In this document: positions 52,786-62,663 of the stretch, in pieces | How the letters are laid out: each line of letters opens with the position of its first letter | Position numbering within the stretch: the stretch's first letter is position 1 | Source: Notolepis coatsorum | Taxonomy: Eukaryota; Chordata; Actinopteri; Aulopiformes; Paralepididae | Direction: 5' to 3' | Assembly: GCA_963971535.1 (NCBI GenBank) | Contig: OZ020591.1 | Span: 16,974,823-17,038,822 of the forward strand | DNA length: 64,000 nt | Notes under the pieces: model-generated | The model's input: only the letters and a program-made list of their open reading frames with translations | Databases searched by the model: none | Told to the model about the DNA's origin: nothing | Made by a program: the position numbers and the translations under genes

Positions 52786-54279
52786 TTACAGTTCATTATC
52801 ATCCTTAGCACATTCTTCATCATAGTCTGGGGGCGTGTCTTCATCTAATTGTTGCAGGGCTATGTAATTCCCGACCATCCCCGAGAACATCTTTCGCATC
52901 ATGCTTCTTATCAGAGGGAAAATGCATGCCGTGAACACACACAGAATCATCATTATGGCTATCAGGAACATAAACACCTTCACCAATAGTACCTGCCAAC
53001 CCCCTTCCATCAACCAATTGAACCAGCCCTGTCCAGTAACATGATCTTTAGCCATTACTTTCTGTAACTCCCTTAGTCTGTCCATAGCATCAGTCATATT
53101 TTTTGAATGCACGTCATCTGTTATATACGTACAACAGGTAGTTCCTATCAGTACACATGTGCCCCCTGAGGAAGCAGTGATCAAGTCAAGAGCCATCCTG
53201 TTCTCCATAACCACTGTACGAATAGCGTCTATCTCGTGGTTCTGGAGTGTGTCTACTTTAAGGGAAGAGTTAATGTACAGCCCAAGCCTGTAATCCATGG
53301 TTTCAAGCCGTAGGATGTTTTTCAACACTCCTATGTGTGGGAAGAGGGTCAGTACTGCTTTGTTACCATCTGACCAGTGTTTAAACTCGGCCGGTACATC
53401 AGAACCCCATACAGCGTCATGAGGTTTCAAAGGCTGCTCTGCACCTCTCTTGTGTCTATTCTTAGTGACAGGCCGTTCTCCTGGCTCCAGGAAGAACGTA
53501 TGATCAGTCACAGATATGGGCGTGCAGGTGCCTGTCCAATACTTTGGCAGTAAGGGGTAAGCGTTGTCTCCACACAACCACCATCCTCCCTGCACCCAAT
53601 AGGTTCCGTTTGATACCCCTGAGAGGTCCACTGGAGCACCGTCTCCGTGAACCACAATTTGGTCACAATTGGTGGTATTCCCCATGGGTATATCACCAAT
53701 TGCCTGATAATAGCATATTGGGTGATTTGCACCTTTTGTATCGAGGACTACACGCTGGGGTCTCAGTTTTTCAGAGGTTTTCTTCCAATTGATCCAAAAA
53801 TTACGGGCGCATGTGCCCTTTGTAATACCTGGGCTGTATGGGTGAGTGTCATTAATGATCAGGCCTTTATGCTGATACCCTATCCCACCCATACTTGCAT
53901 AACACATGGCTCGTGACTTGTCCATCATTTTTCCGTAGAGGGTCACCTGGGAACTAGAATAGGGAATGCGCGAGCACACATAACACTCATTTTTATCATA
54001 GCTTTTTGCCAAGGTGTTCACATAGAAATACCATTTATTCGTCATTCTAGGTGCTTTGTGTGTTCCTGTGTTGTAGTCCCAGGTTGGATCTTTGAGATAT
54101 GTCCATCTCTTGTGCAGTGAGAGGAGTGTCTCACCACCAGTGAGTCTTGGAGTCCCGGCATTATTGGCATCGTTAGGAACCAGTGGTAGATACGGTAGGC
54201 AGAATAACACTATGGATGTGAGTACTATTGTGCATGTAATCATCAGTATAACCACAGTTATTTTCATGTTCGTCCCCAT
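52786..54279 (-). CDS. env: ERV envelope glycoprotein, intact ORF
   Basis: 497 residues without a stop. A hydrophobic signal or anchor segment is at about 7-31. The surface part has several N-glycosylation sites (NDT, NTT, NGT) and many cysteines. A furin-like site NRHKR lies at 274-278. The transmembrane part contains the CX6CC motif (375-383), typical of gammaretrovirus-like envelopes, and a membrane anchor near 428-458 followed by a tail of about 39 residues. In the family, Env binds a receptor and fuses membranes. The surface CXXC motif seems to lack its first Cys (WWLC). A long open frame among broken neighbours is notable, but youth alone could explain it. Confidence 0.9.
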   Translation of the reverse strand: MGTNMKITVVILMITCTIVLTSIVLFCLPYLPLVPNDANNAGTPRLTGGETLLSLHKRWTYLKDPTWDYNTGTHKAPRMTNKWYFYVNTLAKSYDKNECYVCSRIPYSSSQVTLYGKMMDKSRAMCYASMGGIGYQHKGLIINDTHPYSPGITKGTCARNFWINWKKTSEKLRPQRVVLDTKGANHPICYYQAIGDIPMGNTTNCDQIVVHGDGAPVDLSGVSNGTYWVQGGWWLCGDNAYPLLPKYWTGTCTPISVTDHTFFLEPGERPVTKNRHKRGAEQPLKPHDAVWGSDVPAEFKHWSDGNKAVLTLFPHIGVLKNILRLETMDYRLGLYINSSLKVDTLQNHEIDAIRTVVMENRMALDLITASSGGTCVLIGTTCCTYITDDVHSKNMTDAMDRLRELQKVMAKDHVTGQGWFNWLMEGGWQVLLVKVFMFLIAIMMILCVFTACIFPLIRSMMRKMFSGMVGNYIALQQLDEDTPPDYDEECAKDDNEL

Positions 54280-54372
54280 TTTCTAATGTGTAATATTTGT
54301 TGTTTTCTTCACCAGGGTTTGAGACGATTAATTCCTAATAAACTAACCCCCTTTGTAGTGCTGGACTTCCAA

Positions 54373-54926
54373 TTACACGTCGAGATTGGGCAGGATTTCA
54401 AGCTTTTTACAGTGTGATTGATGGATCCACGAGGGTCTTCCTTCCACCTTCACTGCAGTCGGTGTGGTTAGCAGCACCTGGAATGGGCCGTCCCAGCGTG
54501 GCGTAGCCCAGTTCGCCCTTCGGAACACCTTTACCAGCACCTGGTCACCTGGTTTGAGAATGCTGACCTGTGGGAGAGATAAGGGCTCAGGCAGATCATT
54601 TGCTTCCTTAATTGTTTTATTCTTAAGCATAACAGCCATCCATTCTGCAAGAGTTGTCTCCTCTGCACTTTTAGTGAGATCTGCCGCAATAATAGGCATT
54701 GGAAAATGGCGGCCATACAGAATTTCAAATGGCGTTAACCCTTCTGCTGTGGGTGTCACTCGCATATACATTTTTACTAAATGTAAGCAATCTGGCCATG
54801 GCCTTCCTGTTTCCTCTACACATTTTCTCAGTCTTTGTTTCAGAGTGCCATTTGTGCGTTCTACCAGTCCAGCACTTTGAGGGTGATAAGTGTAGTAACT
54901 TCCTAGCTTTAACTCCTAGTCTGCGT
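54373..54926 (-). pseudogene. ERV integrase C-terminal part
   Basis: The last part of a retroviral integrase: YHPQSAGLVER with the catalytic Glu, then TPFEILYGR, then a C-terminal domain with PGDQVLVKVFRR and WDGPFQVLLTTPTAVK. This is a gammaretrovirus-like end that precedes env by about 90 bp. It begins at the LTR of the neighbouring ERV (54927), so the rest of pol is missing or lies beyond it. A single-base shift occurs near 54890. Confidence 0.85.
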
Positions 54927-55928
54927 TGTGATTTAAACCTTACAAAGCTTCTTAGAAGAACTACTCTTTCCAAATGCAGATAACCACTGTTTAATCTGGT
55001 TTCTGCTTACCCAGAGAGAAAATACGGCGCGGCCGTTGAAATGAAGCGAGATCTGAGCAGTTTGAAAAGAACCCGTTTTTAATGAAAAAAGGATTTCAAT
55101 TAGATGTTACAAAAGAAATAATGTGCAATGAAATATACGAGTTGCATCCTCTATGCCGGAGGTTTGTAGAATTTCAGGCTAAATTCTCAATAAAAAGATC
55201 TGTCTAAAAACATGTCTCGTCTCGGCTTCTTCAGATGTTATTTTGGAATTTGCCGTCTCTCTGCTGTATCTTCTCGTCGGTCGGGTTTTCCTTGAGTCAA
55301 AGGGAGTGTGTAGAATGAGCTGTGTCCTTGTCTCGTTCGTGGGATTGTGTCTCTCCTCTCTCCGTGGAGCCGGCCATATTCAAATCTAGACTCCGCCCCT
55401 AGTTTTACGACAAGTGGGCGTATCCGTCTAATTCGTACCGAGCTTTCTAATTGGAGAAACACTCGCTTTGGCTGTCTATAGGCTAATCCACTACAGTGAC
55501 GTCAAAACTGAATTTATTAGTGGGCGTGTTTCCAACAGTTCAAGATACCCCTACGGGGCAAACGGAGGGGGGCTGAAGGCAAAAGGGGAACTATTTGATC
55601 TATTCTTGTAGTATATCCTGTGTATTCAACCTCACAGACCAGATGTCTCCTGGAGGTTCTTTGATCTTAAAACTGTAAAACCACGCAGCTGCTGACTTCA
55701 CCACCTTCTCAGGAGATGAAACAGCCACTGTCTCTGGTTAAATTAGCTTGCTGCTTATCTCATCCCCCCCACCAGGAGATTGAGACAGCCAGCTGGTTCT
55801 CTGATTGATTTGTCTGCATTTTCTAATCTTGTGTTGTGCATTTATGTGGTGTATATTACCTTTCCCATTTTCGCCATTCTGTGCAGTGCTGGTACATTTT
55901 ACACAGATTGGTTGACAAAACTACCACA
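54927..55928 (-). repeat. Env-less ERV 3' LTR
   Basis: On the element strand it starts TGTGGTAGTTTTGTC and ends AAATCACA. Differences from the 5' copy include one CT unit near 55260 and single changes near 55157 and 55684. Confidence 0.85.
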
Positions 55929-56482
55929 GTTTCCCCGGTTTGGGGATTAATGATCCCCAATATACTTGTTAGTATTTTCTCAATCAAACTGTTTACAATT
56001 ACCTTAACCTTACTGTTTAGCCAAATCACCTAATGAACCAAATATTTCCAGAATCCTTCTAACTAATTTTTCATATTTGTTAGTATCAATTACTTTCAAC
56101 ACCCACATTAGCTCCCTCCTCCACTGACCGACTATGAATCCATTTTTGTTTACACAGTTCTCTATTCACTCACACCGTTTAACAATTTCCACTCATTTGC
56201 CGGTTATACACAATGTATCAGTTATATCAATTTCACTTCAGCCTAGGTCCGTCCCTTTATACAAAAAGATGATCGTACCAATTACCAGGTTTAGACTATA
56301 CTTATGTGTTTTTTAACCAAATGTGTCTGTTTTGTGCAATTCACTCTGAAAGAAAAGACCTTACATTGCATTTACTATCTAAACATTTCTAAAAAAGGAG
56401 AGAGCTCAGCTAATGAAAAATGAAAAATTAATATGTACACGCCCTCTCCAAGGCCTATCAGTTACACTATCCCTTCTTTCGC
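55929..56482. other. Non-coding DNA between pol and 3' LTR
   Basis: AT-rich, with no env-like ORF on either strand. Only a weak purine tract (CCGGGGAAA) precedes the LTR. Confidence 0.6.
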
Positions 56483-59400
56483 CTATGTATACCGTTTAGG
56501 CTTCTGGATGACTCGTTTTGGTCGAGTATCTGGTTCCGGGCTTGTGCTAAGCACTGGTTCCTCCGGTTCTTCTGGTACCTTCTCCAAGTCCACAGAGGAG
56601 AAATTATTATGTTCCAATTCATAATCTTCTCCTCTGTCTGGTTCCTGTAAAAAACCTTCATCTTCTACTGGTGGCCAATCGTGGCCCCCTCGGTCTGGCT
56701 CGCCATAATCATCCGGGTCTTCCCCATCGTTTGGGGTTAGCGCCGCCTTCACTTCGCCTTCGTGTAACGGTTGCGACGCCCCGGTTTTACCGTCAAGGTC
56801 TTGTGGTTCAGGTTCCCATTCTTGGTCCGTATTACTTGCTTTTACACAATGAGTAACGTGAAACCACATAGGCGATCCTTGAATTTGTAAAGCCCTCTCG
56901 GTGGCTCGAACGACTTTGTATGGCCCTTCTCGTCTCGCGCCAAACCACTTGCGTCTAAATACTTTTACATAAACGTAGTCGCCTGGTATGATTTGAGGTG
57001 TAGTCTGCCTATTCACCTCCTCCCCGGTTTCATGCTCCTGTCTACTGGAGACATGAACCAGAATACTTTTGTGTATCTTTGACATGTATTTTACGTACTC
57101 ACGCATGTCGTTGTCCAGGATGTCCAAACTCGGACCTTTGCCTGTCGCGCGCAAACCTGGTACTACCATGCAGCGACCTAACATCATTTCGTGCGGTGTC
57201 AGACGCAGACCGCGAATTTCGCTCGAACGACAAGCCATCAAAGCTAAAGGGAGAGCGTTTAGCCAATTCAAGCCTGTGTGTTGACAGATCTTTACCAATT
57301 TGTTTTTTAGTGTCCCGTTCATGCGTTCCACCAACCCCTGGCTCTGCGGATGATAAACGGCCCCCAATCGCTGTTTTATGCCTAAGTGTTGGAGTATTAA
57401 ACGTACAGTTTTGTCGACAAACTCTTTTCCATTGTCGCTGCTGATCCTGTCCATTAAACCAAACCGGGGACATACCTCCTGGCATAGGAACTTAGCCACA
57501 GATGCTGCATCCTTGTGCCGGGTGGCGCACGCCTCCACCCACCTTGAAAAACGACAGACAACGACAAGAATATATCTCTTCTGATTAATGGGCTTAATCA
57601 TGTCAATGTAATCAATTACAAGGTCTCGCATTGGGCCATTGGGCGTGGGGATATGTCCTGGTGACACACTAATCCCCTTACGTATATTGTTTTTCAAACA
57701 TATTACACACCTCTGTAACACATGATCAATTTGACTGATCAAATCTGGCGCCCAAAAGCCATATTCTCTGATTTTTCTCCTTACCTCTCCTTTATGCGCA
57801 TGGCAAAAGTCGTGCGCCGTGTGGATCAGCAGTCCGACCAGGCCAGCAGGAGCCACCACAAATCCACCGGCGTCGCGCCACAAACCTGAATCATCCTGAC
57901 AAGCTCCCCTGGTTATCCAGAGGTTCCGTTCTACCTGACTAGCCTCCTCCTGGAAAGTCAAAACATCTTTGTAGGTTATCTTGTCCTCTAACTCAACTCC
58001 GTGTGTGATAACCAATACCTTGCCTGCTCTGTCAGCACCTGTCACTTCCTTGGCAGCTTCGTCTGCTCTTCTGTTTCCTCGAGATATCTTTGACTCGTCA
58101 GACTGGTGGGCAGCACACTTGATTATCGCAATCCGCTTTGGTTTCATAATTGCTTCTAACAAACGTTTAATCTGACTACAATGTTTTATGGCGCTTCCGT
58201 CAGCTTTCTTAAAACCTCGCCCTTTCCACACTGTTCCATGTAAAAATGCGGTACCGTGAGCATAACTGCTATCGGTATGAATATTCACAGTTCTGCCCTC
58301 TGCCATGTTACATGCTTCCGTCAGTGCGACCAACTCTGCTAATTGGGCCGAACAAGGTTGTGATAATGCTTCGGCTTTTTCTACCACAAATCCTTCGCCC
58401 TGTGACCTTACCACGGAGTAACCTGCTTTTAGTCCCTCGCCAACACGATAACAAGAGCCGTCAGTCCATAACTCCAGATCTGGACTGTCAAATGGAAATG
58501 CCTGCAAGTCTGCTCTGAGTTTAGAGTACCTCTCGACTTCGACTAAACAGTCGTGGGGTTCTCCATCTTCAGGCGTAGGGATGTCAGCTGCCGGGTTCGT
58601 TATGGAACACCTGACCAGCGTCACGTCTTCCTGTTCCAAAAGTCTGTAGTAGTGTTTAATGCGAGGCATCGTTAGTGCATATTTACCGGACTCCAACAGA
58701 CTCTTTAAGTCATGCCTCACCATGATATCCACTGGATATCCCATCGTAATACTTGCGGCTTTTTCGTACATCGTATACACTCCAGCCATTTCTCGGTAGC
58801 ATGGAGCCATCCCCATCTCTACTTCCGAGTAGGCAATTGAGTAGTACGCCATCGGCTGCGGTCGCGCCCCCACCCCTGTGTTCTGGGCCAACACCGCACA
58901 CGCCTGCTTCTGATCTGGTGAAGAAGAGACGTATAGTATGAATTTCTTGGTATAGTTAGGCAACGCCAAGGCCGGCGCCTCTAACAGTCGGGACTTGATT
59001 GTTTCGAATGCCCGTGAGCCCTCTTCGGTCCATACCACTTTACTGCTCAGTTTATCAACGCCCGTTTCTTTCAGCATCTCTCTCAATGGTTTCACTATTT
59101 CCGTATAGTTCTCGACCCACGGAGAGCTGTACCCCATTATACCCAGAAATCCCATTAGCTGTCGTACCGTCACAGGCTTGGGTGCCGTCCTTATGGCCAC
59201 CAAATGTTCTTCTGAAATAGCCCGATGGCCCTGTGAAATTGTTTGTCCTAAATAGATCACTTTAGGTTTACAATATTGCAACTTTTTCAACGACACTTTA
59301 TGGCCGTTTTCCGCCAACAGTTGCAACAGTTTCACGGAATCGCGATGACATGTTTCCTGATCGTCCGCGCACAGTATCAGATCATCCATGTACTGAATGA

Positions 59401-60907
59401 CCCTAGAGGTCATGACTTTATCCAACCCCTCTAAATCCTCCCTTAGGATTTTGTTGAATATGTGTGGCGAATGCTTTAGTCCCTGCGGGATCCTAGTATA
59501 CTCATAATATTCATCCTTATAAGTAAACCCAAAAAAATGCTGGCACTCCTCGCTCAAGGGCACACTAAAATATGCACTACACAAATCTATAACTGTATAG
59601 TACTCAGCTTTCGACGGGATAAATGTCAATAGCACATGGGGGTCGGGGACATCGGACGGATAGTCAAGTAACACCTCGTTGATAGCTCTTAGATCATGCA
59701 CCAGCCGGTAAGAGGTATCCGGCTTCTCCACGGGTAGCAACGGCGTGTTGCTCCGGGGATCAGTTGTTTTCCATAAGACTCCTGCAGCTAAAAGTCCTTT
59801 AATTTGTGGCTCGATTCCAGCCACTGCTTTCTCCTTCAATGGATACTGTTTCTTCCAAGGCAGGGTGGCCCCAGGTCTAAGCTCCACCTTCACAGGTTGA
59901 GCGGACTTGATTAGTCCAATGTCAGTGCTGTTCTTTGCCCACAGCGTCTCAGGCACCGCCTCCATCATGTCCTCTTGGAGGCTTGATGCATTAGGGAGTT
60001 CTCCCAGTGTCTCTTGGGATAATTGCACAGTTTGGGGACGACCCATCCCTGTGCCTTGAACCATGATCTTAATAAACCTTTTATCAGGGCTCATCCAGAT
60101 CCGTTTGTTTTCTTTCATCTGTTCAAATTCTATCCCTTCAGCTTTTTTCATCATTTCGCCTATGTGTTGTTGATCACATGAGCTGATTACCTTCAAAGTC
60201 ACATGGGGAACACTATCCATTATGCCGTGCTCTTTACGCAGATAGTCGCTCCGTGCAATACGTAACGCTGCTCCCTGTGGCCCCAATATGATATTGGTAG
60301 CATTCAGCTGTACTTTGTCAGGTTGCACCCTCAGCCACTCCTTAGTCTGTGACGAGTTTGCATCTCTATGATACTGCAGAGTGCAGTGATAGGGGGTCTT
60401 TGGATCCCTTGCTTCAGGCATATTGGCAGTGATAAATTTCTCCCATTGTAAGGCGGGGCCAAGTAGCTCTTGGTCCAATCCCCCTAGACAATAGATCTCT
60501 AGTGGTTGACTGTCAATTCGTTGTACCATCTGATAGTACTGGTCTTCTCGTTCGGCTATCACGCAACCCTCCGCAGTACATTTAATGTCCATCCCCAGTA
60601 ACCCCAGCCCATCTCGGCCGAGCAAGTTAATAGGTGTGCTCTCCGAGACCAGCACAGGGAGAGTCGCTTCCCTGCCTTGATATCTCAGAGTCACAGGTTC
60701 GGTAACAGCCGTCAGCTGGTTTACTCCCTCAAATCCAATTGTCCGTACATATCGACCGGACAAGGTTAGGTGCGTCGCGTCTTGGGGTTGTACTACCGTG
60801 TAGGCCGCGCCGGTGTCTGCCATCATCTCGACAGATTTGTCATTCACCGTTACGCACACAATAGGCTCCTCCCTTAAAGACGACACTGACAGCTGACACC
60901 TCCCCAT
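56483..60907 (-). CDS. pol: ERV pol with an extra 2H-phosphoesterase-like domain
   Basis: 1474 residues, one open frame. Retropepsin: MMADTGAAYT (D31) and NLLGRDGLG. Then an extra segment, about 140-265, with HCTL (H174) and PHVTL (H235), which resembles the two-histidine core of 2H phosphoesterases. Reverse transcriptase: LVHDLRAIN, YYTVIDLCSAYFSVP, RIPQGLKHSP and YMDD (506-509). Retroviral RNase H: LWTDGSCYR, AELVALTEA, IHTDSSYA and an RRADEAA end. Integrase: a zinc finger (CVICLKNN), IDYIDM, SSDNGKEF, YHPQSQGLVERMNG and a basic C-terminal domain. A polar tail ends RVIQKPKRYT. It is in frame with gag across one TGA, so it is probably made by readthrough; the Met at 60907 is unlikely to be the true start. 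Confidence 0.9.
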   Translation of the reverse strand: MGRCQLSVSSLREEPIVCVTVNDKSVEMMADTGAAYTVVQPQDATHLTLSGRYVRTIGFEGVNQLTAVTEPVTLRYQGREATLPVLVSESTPINLLGRDGLGLLGMDIKCTAEGCVIAEREDQYYQMVQRIDSQPLEIYCLGGLDQELLGPALQWEKFITANMPEARDPKTPYHCTLQYHRDANSSQTKEWLRVQPDKVQLNATNIILGPQGAALRIARSDYLRKEHGIMDSVPHVTLKVISSCDQQHIGEMMKKAEGIEFEQMKENKRIWMSPDKRFIKIMVQGTGMGRPQTVQLSQETLGELPNASSLQEDMMEAVPETLWAKNSTDIGLIKSAQPVKVELRPGATLPWKKQYPLKEKAVAGIEPQIKGLLAAGVLWKTTDPRSNTPLLPVEKPDTSYRLVHDLRAINEVLLDYPSDVPDPHVLLTFIPSKAEYYTVIDLCSAYFSVPLSEECQHFFGFTYKDEYYEYTRIPQGLKHSPHIFNKILREDLEGLDKVMTSRVIQYMDDLILCADDQETCHRDSVKLLQLLAENGHKVSLKKLQYCKPKVIYLGQTISQGHRAISEEHLVAIRTAPKPVTVRQLMGFLGIMGYSSPWVENYTEIVKPLREMLKETGVDKLSSKVVWTEEGSRAFETIKSRLLEAPALALPNYTKKFILYVSSSPDQKQACAVLAQNTGVGARPQPMAYYSIAYSEVEMGMAPCYREMAGVYTMYEKAASITMGYPVDIMVRHDLKSLLESGKYALTMPRIKHYYRLLEQEDVTLVRCSITNPAADIPTPEDGEPHDCLVEVERYSKLRADLQAFPFDSPDLELWTDGSCYRVGEGLKAGYSVVRSQGEGFVVEKAEALSQPCSAQLAELVALTEACNMAEGRTVNIHTDSSYAHGTAFLHGTVWKGRGFKKADGSAIKHCSQIKRLLEAIMKPKRIAIIKCAAHQSDESKISRGNRRADEAAKEVTGADRAGKVLVITHGVELEDKITYKDVLTFQEEASQVERNLWITRGACQDDSGLWRDAGGFVVAPAGLVGLLIHTAHDFCHAHKGEVRRKIREYGFWAPDLISQIDHVLQRCVICLKNNIRKGISVSPGHIPTPNGPMRDLVIDYIDMIKPINQKRYILVVVCRFSRWVEACATRHKDAASVAKFLCQEVCPRFGLMDRISSDNGKEFVDKTVRLILQHLGIKQRLGAVYHPQSQGLVERMNGTLKNKLVKICQHTGLNWLNALPLALMACRSSEIRGLRLTPHEMMLGRCMVVPGLRATGKGPSLDILDNDMREYVKYMSKIHKSILVHVSSRQEHETGEEVNRQTTPQIIPGDYVYVKVFRRKWFGARREGPYKVVRATERALQIQGSPMWFHVTHCVKASNTDQEWEPEPQDLDGKTGASQPLHEGEVKAALTPNDGEDPDDYGEPDRGGHDWPPVEDEGFLQEPDRGEDYELEHNNFSSVDLEKVPEEPEEPVLSTSPEPDTRPKRVIQKPKRYT
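60113..60490 (-). other. Candidate 2H phosphoesterase-like domain in pol
   Basis: This covers pol residues about 140-265. Two H-x-T-L motifs, 61 residues apart, are separated by a strand-like stretch (KVQLNATNIILG), and the second is followed by a helix-like stretch (QHIGEMMKKAEG). In CNPase and LigT-type enzymes such a pair of histidines and threonines forms the active site for cyclic-phosphate or 2',5' bonds. The assignment rests on motif spacing and order only. An alternative is a family-specific linker. Confidence 0.45.
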
Positions 60908-60924
60908 TGGACTCTCTGGGCCTC

Positions 60925-60931
60925 TTCATAG
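60925..60931 (-). promoter_or_regulatory. In-frame TGA between gag and pol
   Basis: The sequence is CTA TGA AGA on the element strand. The frame is the same before and after, and pol has no other obvious start until six codons later. Stop readthrough is the known expression mode of gammaretroviral pol (there with TAG). Seeing TGA here could also mean a simple mutation. Confidence 0.5.
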
Positions 60932-61663
60932 TGGTTCATCTGGCCCTCTTGCTGGATTTACCGGGCCATTGTTCTCATTCCGGTCTTGGACTCGGGGTTG
61001 ACCTTGGCCTTGCCAAGTTCTTTCCTGGTCTCCCTCTCTGGGTTGACAAGCCTGCCCACACTCCCGTGAGATATGACCAGTCTCCCCACACGTCCAACAC
61101 ACCATCTTCCGCACCGGGAATCCATTCGGATTCCGGCCTCTGCCTCCACCTTTCGGTCGTGGTTGCCACCCTCTCGGCCTCTGTTGTTGGTCTGGCGCAT
61201 AACCCCCTTGTGTTCCCACTTGAGCCCGTCTCTGTCCCTGTGGTTCCCCTTCATAGCCTGTCCCATCTCTTGGTTGTGGGGCCTGGACTAAGGCTTGAAG
61301 GTATTCCACTACCTTTACTACCTCGGTTGGCTGTTGGTACATGATCTTACGTTGTTGCTCTGTATCCTTCTCCTTTGCTCTTTGCTCTTTTTTCCGATAC
61401 AGTTCAACGTAATGCTCTATTTGATCTATATATAATTCCAGCGCCATCTTTGACAATGACACCACCTCGGCCAATTTCTGTCTTACCTCTATGGGGAGGC
61501 CGTTTTCAATCTTGGTTCTTAACTGGGCTTCATGCATAGGGTCAAGTCCCGCCTCCTGACCAGTTGTGTTCTTCCACGCGGAATAGGCTTGTTGTACGTA
61601 TTGCCTGGGGTGCCCTGTTGTCTCCAAAGTACCAATCGGAATTTGGTCTACGAGAAGCCTCGT
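60926..61663 (-). pseudogene. gag: ERV gag, C-terminal part
   Basis: About 245 residues. The frame is open from the LTR border, with no native start. It holds the end of a capsid domain (YVQQAYSAWKNTTG; MALELYIDQIEHY), a charged helix, a Gly/Arg/Pro-rich stretch and one CCHC zinc knuckle (CWTCGETGHISREC). Matrix and the first part of capsid are missing. The ORF ends in a TGA, after which the same frame continues into pol. A gag-less 5' part would prevent particle formation by this copy. Confidence 0.85.
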
Positions 61664-62663
61664 TGTGATTTAAACCTTACAAAGCTTCTTAGAAGAACTA
61701 CTCTTTCCAAATGCAGATAACCACTGTTTAATCTGGTTTCTGCTTACCCAGAGAGAAAATACGGCGCGGCCGTTGAAATGAAGCGAGATCTGAGCAGTTT
61801 GAAAAGAACCCGTTTTTAATGAAAAAAGGATTTCAATTAGATGTTACAAAAGAAATAATGTGCAATGAAATATACGAGTTGCATCCTCTATGCCGGAGGT
61901 TCGTAGAATTTCAGGCTAAATTCTCAATAAAAAGATCTGTCTAAAAACATGTCTCGTCTCGGCTTCTTCAGATGTTATTTTGGAATTTGCCGTCTCTGCT
62001 GTATCTTCTCGTCGGTCGGGTTTTCCTTGAGTCAAAGGGAGTGTGTAGAATGAGCTGTGTCCTTGTCTCGTTCGTGGGATTGTGTCTCTCCTCTCTCCGT
62101 GGAGCCGGCCATATTCAAATCTAGACTCCGCCCCTAGTTTTACGACAAGTGGGCGTATCCGTCTAATTCGTACCGAGCTTTCTAATTGGAGAAACACTCG
62201 CTTTGGCTGTCTATAGGCTAATCCACTACAGTGACGTCAAAACTGAATTTATTAGTGGGCGTGTTTCCAACAGTTCAAGATACCCCTACGGGGCAAACGG
62301 AGGGGGGCTGAAGGCAAAAGGGGAACTATTTGATCTATTCTTGTAGTATATCCTGTGTATTCAACCTCACAGACCAGATGTCTCCTGGAGGTTCTTTGAT
62401 CTTAAAACTGTAAAACCATGCAGCTGCTGACTTCACCACCTTCTCAGGAGATGAAACAGCCACTGTCTCTGGTTAAATTAGCTTGCTGCTTATCTCATCC
62501 CCCCCACCAGGAGATTGAGACAGCCAGCTGGTTCTCTGATTGATTTGTCTGCATTTTCTAATCTTGTGTTGTGCATTTATGTGGTGTATATTACCTTTCC
62601 CATTTTCGCCATTCTGTGCAGTGCTGGTACATTTTACACAGATTGGTTGACAAAACTACCACA
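61664..62663 (-). repeat. Env-less ERV 5' LTR
   Basis: 1000 bp, nearly identical to 54927-55928. It joins gag coding sequence directly on its inner side. Confidence 0.85.

Larger units (their letters stand above)
54927..62663 (-). mobile_element. Env-less ERV with long LTRs, minus strand
   Basis: Two LTRs of 1002 and 1000 bp differ at only a handful of sites. They enclose a partial gag and a complete pol. No target duplication is seen: the outer flanks end ..TGCGT and begin TAAGC. The 5' side is odd because gag is already mid-protein at the LTR and no primer-binding site is visible. Retroviral-type RNase H and integrase, and a gag-stop-pol arrangement, suggest a gamma/epsilon-like class. Confidence 0.8.
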
